A stretch of 64,000 nucleotides of DNA from NCBI RefSeq assembly GCF_035751725.1, contig NZ_CP142104.1, positions 3,038,001-3,102,000 on the forward strand. The letters run 5' to 3'. The stretch is from Pseudomonas frederiksbergensis. GTDB taxonomy: Bacteria; Pseudomonadota; Gammaproteobacteria; Pseudomonadales; Pseudomonadaceae. The number at the start of each line of letters is the position of its first letter. Position 1 is the stretch's first letter. Below the pieces are notes generated by a model. The model saw only the letters and a program-made list of their open reading frames with translations, had not been told where the DNA came from and made no database searches. Of the stretch, positions 8,340 through 15,953 are shown piece by piece. Made by a program: the position numbers and the translations under genes.

Positions 8340-9808
8340 TTGCCTCCTTGACGGGCAATGTCAGCGAGGCTGATTCGTTCGATGGCGTCACACAGCGCGG
8401 CATCGTACCCAGCAGCCACCCGGGTCGTATCCGGCCAAGCCAGATCCAGGTGAAGCGTGATGGATACCGACTCTACGAAGCGCTTCTTGATACTGTGCTT
8501 ATCGAGTCCTGCCTCGGTGGTGGTGTAGGTGTAGGTCCGCAAGTACCCGAGTAGCTCCTCATGGGTATGGCTACTGGCGATCCAGTCCATCAGCGGATTT
8601 TCCCTTATGTGCGCCTGGACGCCGTCTTCCCGTACGCTGACTTCTTTGATCAGGCGCAGCGAAAAGACCATCCGGAACATCCAGAGGCTGGCTTCGAGCA
8701 GTCGGGCAGTACCGAACTGGCTGGCGTACATCAGCAAAGCGCAGTCATACGCCCGGCTCAGGAACACGCTGCCGCACGCATCCTGAGACAACCGTTTGTA
8801 GTAGTAGCCGAACGAGTGCTTGAGCGGCGCTTTACCAACGTCGAGCAACGCCTGGCGAAGGCCTTGGAAGTATTCGACGTAGCGCATGGCGTTTACCCCT
8901 GCGCCCAGTGGCTGGCGCATTGCATACCCCGCTTGGACGATATGCGCGTCCTTGTCCCAGACATCGCGATTCACCTGCAAGGGCCGATAGGCAATATCGG
9001 CAGTATTTGCCAGCGTCCGCTCGGCGAGCTCCGTGACGATCTGCTTACGCTCAAGTATCGGGTCACGATCACTGGCAACGTTTCGCCAACGCAGGCTTTG
9101 CCAATGCCGGGATTTCATGAGCGTTGCGACCAGGGGCTTGAGATCGCCGAGGCGCTCCCAGGCCCGGGCGAAATCATTCTGCGCAGCAGGAACCACGCTG
9201 CGTAGATGATAAGCCTTGATGATGTCCACGCCACTCAAGCGAACACCAGAAGTGTTCTGAGTTTCGAAGAAGCGATAGGCATCGTCTTCTCGCCGCGTGA
9301 CTACCAGAGTCACGTTTACGCGGGTGAAATCTATCTGCGGCAGCTTTTGCTGCTCCAGCCATCGAAGATTGAGCTGGATGCGCCGATAGCTTTCTGGAGA
9401 GTTGAATTTCAACTCAGGCGCGCCTTTGTCGCCCTTCTGCAGGCAATGAAGCAACGCCAGGCTGGTAATGCGCTGCTGGCCATCGATAATATTCAGAGTG
9501 CCCCGCTCACGGCCGTTACCACCTTGCTGGTGCAGGATGATGCTGCCCAGGTAGAAGTCGTGGTGCGGCGAAGCCGCGCTGAAGAAATCTCGCAAATCAT
9601 CGAGCAGCTTTGCCAGTTGCTCTTCGCTCCAGCGATAGGGCCGTTGATATTCAGGCAAATTCAGGTTGCCGAAAATACAACTGCCGTCGTTGGACGGAAT
9701 CTTCCTGGCGTTGAACACATCGTCGAGACTCGTAGACGCAACGACGATGCCCTCCACATCGAGCGGCAGATGCGGGGCAAATGACCGCTCGCTCACGGCT
9801 TGGTTCAT
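8336..9808 (-). CDS. DUF262 domain protein (GmrS-like)
   Basis: Protein of 490 residues with an N-terminal DUF262 domain (LNLPEYQRPYRWSEEQL, then NIIDGQQRITSLALL) and an all-helical C-terminal region without an evident HNH motif. It may therefore be the NTPase/recognition partner of the DUF262-DUF1524 protein that overlaps its 3' end. The start at MNQAVSERS has a good AAGGA ribosome binding site and overlaps by four bases the stop of a 29-codon upstream ORF. Paired DUF262 genes with split activities are known from GmrS/GmrD. Partnership here is inferred from the overlap. Confidence 0.85.
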   Translation of the reverse strand: MNQAVSERSFAPHLPLDVEGIVVASTSLDDVFNARKIPSNDGSCIFGNLNLPEYQRPYRWSEEQLAKLLDDLRDFFSAASPHHDFYLGSIILHQQGGNGRERGTLNIIDGQQRITSLALLHCLQKGDKGAPELKFNSPESYRRIQLNLRWLEQQKLPQIDFTRVNVTLVVTRREDDAYRFFETQNTSGVRLSGVDIIKAYHLRSVVPAAQNDFARAWERLGDLKPLVATLMKSRHWQSLRWRNVASDRDPILERKQIVTELAERTLANTADIAYRPLQVNRDVWDKDAHIVQAGYAMRQPLGAGVNAMRYVEYFQGLRQALLDVGKAPLKHSFGYYYKRLSQDACGSVFLSRAYDCALLMYASQFGTARLLEASLWMFRMVFSLRLIKEVSVREDGVQAHIRENPLMDWIASSHTHEELLGYLRTYTYTTTEAGLDKHSIKKRFVESVSITLHLDLAWPDTTRVAAGYDAALCDAIERISLADIARQGGK

Positions 9809-9894
9809 ATGACTGTCCTTGTGATGTGTTCTACGGCCTTCCAATCGAAGATGCCAAATTCGTCCAGGAGCGATAGAAACTGAATTAATGGCAT
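9805..9894 (-). CDS. Possible 29-aa leader ORF coupled to the DUF262 gene
   Basis: ORF starting MPLIQFLSLLDEFGIFDWKA whose TGA overlaps the ATG of the DUF262 gene. Its own ribosome binding site is weak. It may be a true small protein, a coupling leader, or the 3' part of a decayed small gene whose 5' part is the 27-codon ORF just upstream in another frame. Confidence 0.3.
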   Translation of the reverse strand: MPLIQFLSLLDEFGIFDWKAVEHITRTVI

Positions 9895-9907
9895 AGTGCC
9901 ACACACC

Positions 9908-9991
9908 CTAACCCGAAAAGCTTTCGAAATGGCCGCGCAAAGCGCGGATGAGCGCCATCCTGCTGGCCAAGAGCCGTTCGTCTTCACTCAT
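9908..9991 (-). CDS. Possible 27-aa small ORF
   Basis: ORF starting MSEDERLLASRMALIRALRG, preceded by a strong GGAGG eight bases before the ATG. It ends 13 bases before the next small ORF, in a different frame, so a single-base indel would join the two into one protein of about 60 residues. The family is not recognised. The ribosome binding site is the main support. Confidence 0.3.
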   Translation of the reverse strand: MSEDERLLASRMALIRALRGHFESFSG

Positions 9992-10583
9992 GGATCGGAC
10001 CTCCGCACATGGCCCTCATCAGCGCACCCATCTTGATCGGTAGCCTGGTGATCGCAGTGATGCTCGATACCCTGACCGCCGGCCTCATCGACTTAATATG
10101 CTCGACCTTGGTCCGTCAGTGTTGGCCGATGAAGCTGTCGAGCACCGGACGCAAGGCACCGGCTAACGCCTGACGCAATATCGCCATAGTTGACTATATC
10201 CGTTACTCCGGCACGCTACTGGCATCGGAGCCATCGCCCATCTAGTGATTCCATTTCGCACCGGAAAGCCGCTCTACTTGCTCATGTCGTTGCTTCTAGA
10301 TGCTCAAGCATATCCAATCAAACGACTAAACCTGTCAGAGGTTGGGCCATTACAAACATGCTGGAGATAGCTCAAGCGACCCAAGCCAAGCGGTGCAGCA
10401 ACCAGCCAGGCCTCGCAACTTAACCTGCAAACAGTCGATCAACTGATCGGGCGAAGGGAGAGCGCTGGTGCTCAGAGGCTCAAGAACCCCACTGAAGCCT
10501 GGTACTTCAGAAGGCATTTTGATGGGCAATCAAATCCGCATCGGCGCCATTGCTCTCACTCACCAAACGGGACAGCAGGCTAC

Positions 10584-10606
10584 AAAGAAATAAAGAAATA
10601 AAGAAA
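10584..10606. repeat. 8-bp tandem repeat (AAAGAAAT) x about 2.9
   Basis: AAAGAAAT occurs twice in tandem followed by AAAGAAA, upstream of the sigma-54 promoter. Such A-tract repeats could favour bending between activator sites and promoter, but no function can be read from sequence. Confidence 0.5.
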
Positions 10607-10631
10607 CGCATCGACAAATATGTCTCATAAA

Positions 10632-10643
10632 GTCAAATATGAC
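10632..10643. promoter_or_regulatory. Candidate upstream activator site (GTCA-N4-TGAC)
   Basis: The inverted repeat GTCAAATATGAC is centred about 75 bases before the -24 element of the helicase operon, a usual distance for an enhancer bound by a sigma-54 activator. The activator encoded by the fourth gene of the operon has a C-terminal helix-turn-helix that could bind here. This is inference from position and symmetry. Confidence 0.35.
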
Positions 10644-10711
10644 CAGTTAATCAACCTAACAAAAATATGAATATCTTTATAAATCATCATATTAGATAAA
10701 TATCACGCTTA

Positions 10712-10725
10712 GGCACATCGCTTGC
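10712..10725 (+). promoter_or_regulatory. Sigma-54 (-24/-12) promoter of the helicase-nuclease operon
   Basis: The sequence AGGCACATCGCTTGCA matches the TGGCAC-N5-TTGCA consensus. The invariant GG is at 10712-10713 and GC at 10724-10725, exactly ten bases apart. Transcription would start near 10737, about 27 bases before the helicase ATG, which has an AGGAA ribosome binding site. The operon's last gene encodes a sigma-54 activator, which makes this promoter assignment much more likely than a chance match. Confidence 0.75.
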
Positions 10726-10763
10726 AATGGAGTTTGCTGACATTCACCCACAGGAATTGACCG

Positions 10764-13307
10764 ATGGCATTGCTTTACTATCAAAACCTTGAGCGCCACC
10801 GTCCCGACATTCTCATGAGTCGGGCTTTTTATGGCCTCAAGGACTTCAGCGACTTTCTTCAGCAAACCGAAAAGCACCTCAACAGCGACCACGCCGTTAA
10901 GCGGCTGGCCTGGGCAGCCGCTTCTCGACCTGAGGGCGATGAAGACAACGCATTGGGCGCTTGGATCAGTCTGGAGGCTCCCGAAGATCGGCCAGGCGAG
11001 CCGGAAGCGACCTTCCGTGCATTTCTAGACGAAGACGCTCGTGAGGTATACGAGCAAAGCGCACCAGAAGGCCGCCGCGTGGAATTCAGGTTTGGTCGCC
11101 AGCATTCAATCCGCATCCTTGATCGGGATCCCGCCGGCCAGCGCCTGCTGCTGGAACGGCAACCCACCGAGAGCCAGCTGTTGCTGCGCCCCAACACCAA
11201 CATGCTCAAACGGCAGTTGGAAGCCATCGCCTGCCTGCAAGACACCCCCTCAGCTGAGCACCGGCCCTTGCTGCGCTTGCTGGAGGCCAACGACCACGCA
11301 TGCTGGCCAGCGTTTGCCGCGCCACCACTGGCTGTCGACGCCTGGAAACTGTTGCTAGACCTTGAGCGCCCCGGCACCGACGAACAGCGTCGCTTCGTCG
11401 AGCAGGCCTTGCACACCACGGACTTCATGTTGTTGGAAGGCCCCCCGGGCTCCGGCAAAACCACCGCTATCTGCGAGCTGATCCTGCAAATGGCCGAACA
11501 AGGCAAGCGGGTACTGCTTTGTGCCTCGACCCACGTGGCCGTCGACAACGTCCTGGAAAAACTCATGGACGTCCGTAACGAGCATCGCGACCAGATCATT
11601 CCCATACGTATTGGCGATAAACGAAACGTCTCCGAAAAAGCCCGCGAATGGCAGTTGGAGAGCTTTCGTACAACCGAACGCAAGCGCCTGCAAGCGGCAT
11701 TAAGCCGTCAGCGAGACTTGAGCCGGGCTCAACAAACATTGTTGAGCGCTTTGCGTCAGGACGAGCACGTCATAACACAACTGGTGCTCAGTACGGCCAA
11801 CCTAACCTGCGGAACAACCACAGGCATCCTGCAGCATCCGGATCTGAAAAACCGGCGCAGCAACCACCCACCGTACGACATGCTGATTCTAGACGAGGCC
11901 TCCAAGACCACGTTCCAGGAATTTCTTGTCCCCGCAGTGCTAGCAAAACGCTGGATCATCGTCGGCGATCCGTTGCAGCTATCACCTTATGTCGATGAAC
12001 AGGCCATGGCGGCAAACCTTGACGCTTGCCTGCCCCAGGCATGGCTGCGCAACGCCTGTGTCGATACGTTCATGGCCCGTACCCGGCGACGCACCTCAGT
12101 GATTGCCAGCCCCGACAAGAATGCTCGGCAGGCCTACAAGGCTCAAGCCGAGGCACTGGGGGTCAACCTTGCACAAGCTGAGGACGGCACTTCGCTGTGG
12201 GATGCCTCGATCGTACTGGGAGCCAGCGAAACCCTGAGCGCACGCCTGGATGAACTGCCTCTGGACACGACCACCGTACGGGGCGAAGCACCTGTAATAC
12301 TTGAGCGTCGTGCAGCAGCAGCCCGCCAGCGGAACCGGCAACTGAGGACAGCGGAGCCCCTACCCGATTGGAGCACCGAGTTGGCGTGGCGTATCAATGC
12401 CCACTACGAGCAACGCCAGGGTAGCAACGAAGCCGGCTCCGAACAGACGCGCAAGTCCCAGCAGATCGAACAGTTGATGCCGGTCGAAGGAACGGGAGCA
12501 ACGCTTGATCACGTTCAAAGGAACGTGGAACGGGTCCGTAAGGTTGCCCTGCCTTCTATCCTTGAATCCCTACAGGAAGGCTTTGGCCGTAACGCTTGGG
12601 AAAAGGCCGGCAACGCACTGAGTGATGGCCTGCCCTCCGACGTCATGGCTTCACGACACATACGGCTGAGTCATCAGCACCGTATGCACCCTGATATTGC
12701 TGCTTTCTCGCACCATCACATCTATAAAGGCCAAGCGCTGTTCACCCCTGAGCGGATGACGACAGACCGCACCTGGAGCTACGACAGGCAAGCGGCCTCC
12801 TGGCGCCATGTCAAGGCACGCTTCGATGCTCAGTCGAACAGCAACACGGCTGAAGTCGATGAAGTCATCGCAGAACTCAAGCGCTTCGAGCGTTGGGCCA
12901 GCAAAAACCGCAGGATGGACGGTCACCCCTGGGAGATCGCGGTGCTCACCTACTACCGCGGACAGGAACGTGCACTGCGTAAAGCCCTGCGTAGCTGGTC
13001 CGGAAATGGCTATGCCCAGCGCCACTTTAGCAAGGGCACGAAAGGCAACCCCTACATCACGCTGGATCTGTGTACGGTCGATCGCTTCCAAGGGCACGAA
13101 GCCGACCTGGTGCTGCTATCGCTGGTACGTAATCACATGACGGCATTTCTACAGAGTCCAAATCGCCTGAACGTTGCACTGACTAGGGCACGCTACTGCC
13201 GAATCATCGTGGGCGATCGCCATCGCCTGGGCAAATACAAGGACAGCCTGCTCAGCAAGCTGGCGGATGAAAAGAACTGGGAGACATCGCTGTATGACAA
13301 GCACTAA
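10764..13307 (+). CDS. Superfamily 1 DNA/RNA helicase-like AAA protein
   Basis: Protein of 847 residues resembling the AAA_11/AAA_12 (Upf1/Dna2-like) branch of superfamily 1. Walker A is GPPGSGKT (226-233), Walker B is LILDEAS (375-380), followed by GDPLQLSP. The C-terminal helicase motifs are TVDRFQGHEADLVLLS near residue 775 and LNVALTRAR near 802. The N-terminal 200 residues are specific to this protein, and a charged insertion lies between the two RecA halves. It is the first gene of a four-gene operon under a sigma-54 promoter and overlaps the next gene by 14 bases. It likely unwinds or translocates on nucleic acid for the PLD-type nuclease downstream. Confidence 0.88.
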   Translation: MALLYYQNLERHRPDILMSRAFYGLKDFSDFLQQTEKHLNSDHAVKRLAWAAASRPEGDEDNALGAWISLEAPEDRPGEPEATFRAFLDEDAREVYEQSAPEGRRVEFRFGRQHSIRILDRDPAGQRLLLERQPTESQLLLRPNTNMLKRQLEAIACLQDTPSAEHRPLLRLLEANDHACWPAFAAPPLAVDAWKLLLDLERPGTDEQRRFVEQALHTTDFMLLEGPPGSGKTTAICELILQMAEQGKRVLLCASTHVAVDNVLEKLMDVRNEHRDQIIPIRIGDKRNVSEKAREWQLESFRTTERKRLQAALSRQRDLSRAQQTLLSALRQDEHVITQLVLSTANLTCGTTTGILQHPDLKNRRSNHPPYDMLILDEASKTTFQEFLVPAVLAKRWIIVGDPLQLSPYVDEQAMAANLDACLPQAWLRNACVDTFMARTRRRTSVIASPDKNARQAYKAQAEALGVNLAQAEDGTSLWDASIVLGASETLSARLDELPLDTTTVRGEAPVILERRAAAARQRNRQLRTAEPLPDWSTELAWRINAHYEQRQGSNEAGSEQTRKSQQIEQLMPVEGTGATLDHVQRNVERVRKVALPSILESLQEGFGRNAWEKAGNALSDGLPSDVMASRHIRLSHQHRMHPDIAAFSHHHIYKGQALFTPERMTTDRTWSYDRQAASWRHVKARFDAQSNSNTAEVDEVIAELKRFERWASKNRRMDGHPWEIAVLTYYRGQERALRKALRSWSGNGYAQRHFSKGTKGNPYITLDLCTVDRFQGHEADLVLLSLVRNHMTAFLQSPNRLNVALTRARYCRIIVGDRHRLGKYKDSLLSKLADEKNWETSLYDKH

Positions 13308-14433
13308 AACCGAACGCGGCGATATCGTACTGACTCGCGAGATATCCATTTCCTGCTGGCACGTGCTAGGTGAGGTCGCCCGGGCTACCCAACGCCCGGA
13401 GTTGCTGCCGCTTCTGCAACGTGCCGGCATGAAGAGCCCCATCGACGCCCTAGACATCGCCATTCACCTTTTTTGCGAGCCCTCCCGCCAAACTGCGGCC
13501 CGGCGCCTGCTGGAGATCGCCTGCGGGTTGGGCCTACTGCAACTGCTGCCAGAGTTCAGCGGATCGGGAGCCAACCGTGGAGCCTACGGCCTGACCGAAC
13601 TAGGCCGGGAAGCCTTGCAACGCGAGGAGGTGTTCGTGCCCGAATACGCCTGTTGGCGGCTGTGGGCCAGCGATGATCCTTTGCTGGAGTGCCCGGTGCT
13701 GCTGATCGAACCGATCAAGGAGCCTCGTGCCAAGCAGGAAGTCTATAAAAAAGAGCAACCCGTCCCGGAAAAAATCCCTTCCTGGCTGAACCAGGTCCTA
13801 CGCAAGACCATCACGCCCCCTGGCAACAAGGAAGCGTTGCGCATCGAGCAGTTGGAGAAAAACCTGCAGCCTCAGGAAGTACAGGCGACGCTTATGGCCA
13901 CCTGGGACGTCGACAACACCCGCTTGCAATTGCACGGTAAGCTCGATGAAACGCTCATCGACACGCCCTCCTGCACACCAAAAGTAACGGCACAGGCCGT
14001 CTGGCAAGGGTTGTTGCAGTCGGCGGGGCTGCACGAGGACTGGGACACTGAGACACTCGCATTAAAAAGGTCCTTCGACGCCAGCAACGCTGCTGAGCGC
14101 AATAGCCTGCGTGCCGACCTGCATGTGTCCACACCGCAGCTTCCGAAGTTGGGCCGTTTCGATGATCTGAGCATCGGTCGTGTGGCACTGACCCCGTGTT
14201 CGCCTGACGATGCACAACGCTGGGCACAATGGCGCCTGCTCGAACACATCAATCACTATGCCAGCACCGAACAGTTCGAAACCTGGACTACGCAGGCCCA
14301 CGCCCCTTTCCAAACCTTCAAGCTGACCACACCACAGCGCAAAGAGCTCGCCGAACAGACCTGGCAACGGCGGGAAAACAGCCGCGCCACCACCACTTGG
14401 CACCTAGTTGCCGCTGAAGATTGGGGACTGTAA
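13294..14433 (+). CDS. Hypothetical protein of the helicase-PLD operon, winged-helix-like N-terminus
   Basis: Protein of 379 residues starting at MTSTKTERGD, with GGGAG upstream and a 14-base overlap with the helicase gene. Residues about 25-105 look like a winged helix (RQTAARRLLEIACGLGLLQLL, then GAYGLTELGREAL), suggesting DNA binding or an adaptor role. The remaining 270 residues are not recognised and have no transmembrane segment. Its stop overlaps the start of the PLD gene (TAATG). Its fixed place between helicase and nuclease suggests a subunit linking them, which is inference only. Confidence 0.8.
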   Translation: MTSTKTERGDIVLTREISISCWHVLGEVARATQRPELLPLLQRAGMKSPIDALDIAIHLFCEPSRQTAARRLLEIACGLGLLQLLPEFSGSGANRGAYGLTELGREALQREEVFVPEYACWRLWASDDPLLECPVLLIEPIKEPRAKQEVYKKEQPVPEKIPSWLNQVLRKTITPPGNKEALRIEQLEKNLQPQEVQATLMATWDVDNTRLQLHGKLDETLIDTPSCTPKVTAQAVWQGLLQSAGLHEDWDTETLALKRSFDASNAAERNSLRADLHVSTPQLPKLGRFDDLSIGRVALTPCSPDDAQRWAQWRLLEHINHYASTEQFETWTTQAHAPFQTFKLTTPQRKELAEQTWQRRENSRATTTWHLVAAEDWGL

Positions 14434-15953
14434 TGACTACGAACACAACCAACCCCTGGGTGCGCACTCACACCGAGGTGCTCGACCAGCGTGCCTTGCC
14501 CATGCCAGCTGCCTGGCAAGCGACCCAAGTGAACCGCCTGCCAACACTGGAAGTCGGCCGTTCGATCCACATCTCCGGCAATCAGGGAGCCTTGCGCGAC
14601 GAACTGATTACACTGCTGAACCAAGCAGTGGACATGGTAGTGGTCTGCAGTTTCCTGATTGCCGATCCGGCCTTTGAGGCAGCGCTGAAGGTCACTGCCG
14701 AGCGTGGCGTGCGGGTGTATGTGATGCTGGCTTCGGAGGCCCGTCTAGGCAGTGAACCGAATCAGGGCGAGTTCGACCAGAAGACGCACGCGCAACACAA
14801 GGCAATGCTCAAGACATTAGGCAAGTCCGTCCTTTTCCGCACGGCGGCACATTTCCATGCCAAGGTAGTCCTGGTCGACCCATATACCCGGCCAGCAGGC
14901 GTCCTGCTCACCGCCAACCTCACCCAGGAAGCCCTCACGCGCAACGAAGAGCTCGCTGTCCGCCTGAGCCCGACACAAGTCGAAGGCATCGCCGGTTACC
15001 TGCGTTGGGCCATGTGGCAAACCGCGGAACATGAACTGCTTGATGGTCACGACTTCAAGGCCGCCAAACTCGTCAGCAGCGTGCAGCACCCAACGCCCCA
15101 GGGTGAAATCTGCGCCACCACGATGAAGCATAGGGGCATCGCCAAACAGTTGCAGCAGGCCCTGAAGAACGCGTCATCCCACATCATCGTCAGCAGCTTT
15201 GGCTGGGACGTGCAGCATCCTGTGGTCCAGCAACTCTGCCAACGCGCCCGCGAGGGCCTCAAGGTGACGGTGCTGGCTCGAGTACGCACGGCGGCCATGC
15301 CGGCACTGTTGGCGCTGGCAGAGAGTGGTGCACAGGTTTACGGCTTCAAGTGGTTGCATGCCAAGGCGCTGTGGACCGATGCCGGAGACGCCATGGTGAT
15401 GTCGGCGAATCTGGAGACGCACGGTCTGGACGATAGCTTCGAGCTGGGCGCGTTGCTGGATGTGCGGCAAGCTGAAGAACTCAAGGTACGCCTGGAGCAC
15501 TGGCAAAATATTGCACCCTGGCACCTGTTGCCAGCCCCGACGCTGGGGGATCTGAGTGGCGAGGTGCAATTGTGGCGCAACGGCCAGTTGAATCGGGTGC
15601 AGGTACTGACTGAAGCTGAAGTCAACCTAGGCGAGGTGGTTGCCCAGTCCGCCCACCAGTTGGAGACACCCCGTCCGGGAGTCTCCAGCCCCTCGCAGAG
15701 CGATGATCCGGCCCACCAGTTGAAATGCTGCTGGACAGCAACAGCACCATACAGCCATCCAAAGGCGAGCCCTCAAATGCGTCCTGCGCAAGGCAACGAA
15801 AAACCCCAACCCTACTCCCCCAAAGTGCTTCGGGAACCTGACGGCCGCCTCACGATAGCCATTACCCAGCCGAGCGAGCTGAACGCTGCAGTACAGTTGC
15901 TCGGTGAAATGGGCGCCGCCGCGATCGTCATCGACAGGGGGCAACGCCCATGA
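14433..15953 (+). CDS. Phospholipase D-like nuclease with two HKD motifs
   Basis: Protein of 506 residues with two complete HxKx4D motifs: HAKVVLVD (H142, K144, D149) followed by TANLT, and HAKALWTD (H309, K311, D316) followed by SANLE. Two motifs in one chain give a full PLD active site. In this genetic setting a nuclease is more likely than a phospholipase, since there is no signal peptide or membrane segment. The C-terminal 120 residues appear to be a flexible linker and a small extra domain. It overlaps both neighbours (TAATG before, ATGA after), so helicase, adaptor, nuclease and regulator are translationally coupled. Confidence 0.88.
   Translation: MTTNTTNPWVRTHTEVLDQRALPMPAAWQATQVNRLPTLEVGRSIHISGNQGALRDELITLLNQAVDMVVVCSFLIADPAFEAALKVTAERGVRVYVMLASEARLGSEPNQGEFDQKTHAQHKAMLKTLGKSVLFRTAAHFHAKVVLVDPYTRPAGVLLTANLTQEALTRNEELAVRLSPTQVEGIAGYLRWAMWQTAEHELLDGHDFKAAKLVSSVQHPTPQGEICATTMKHRGIAKQLQQALKNASSHIIVSSFGWDVQHPVVQQLCQRAREGLKVTVLARVRTAAMPALLALAESGAQVYGFKWLHAKALWTDAGDAMVMSANLETHGLDDSFELGALLDVRQAEELKVRLEHWQNIAPWHLLPAPTLGDLSGEVQLWRNGQLNRVQVLTEAEVNLGEVVAQSAHQLETPRPGVSSPSQSDDPAHQLKCCWTATAPYSHPKASPQMRPAQGNEKPQPYSPKVLREPDGRLTIAITQPSELNAAVQLLGEMGAAAIVIDRGQRP

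Larger units (their letters stand above)
9992..10711. other. Long intergenic region between divergent operons of the island
   Basis: This 0.7-kb stretch separates the minus-strand DUF262 set from the plus-strand helicase operon. It contains only short unconvincing frames, among them a 54-codon hydrophobic ORF at 10009-10173 without a ribosome binding site. The last 130 bases are strikingly AT-rich and hold a tandem repeat and a palindrome ahead of a sigma-54 promoter. The rest shows nothing I can assign and may be decayed sequence. Confidence 0.5.

Noticed and set aside
10009..10173. 54-codon hydrophobic ORF in the island intergenic region
   Set aside because: No ribosome binding site and only one hydrophobic stretch; insufficient to call a gene.
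10584..10606. Short tandem repeat as the start of a CRISPR array
   Set aside because: The units are 8 bases long with no spacers, and no cas genes are present. The CARF-like domain is on a sigma-54 activator, not a Cas protein.
10390..10610. Protein-like frame without a start (reading LNLQTVDQLIGRRESAG)
   Set aside because: It has no start codon and I do not recognise a family. It may be a relic but cannot be supported.
14433..15953. PLD protein as a cardiolipin synthase or membrane phospholipase
   Set aside because: There is no membrane helix or signal peptide, and it is embedded between helicase-operon genes with overlapping starts.
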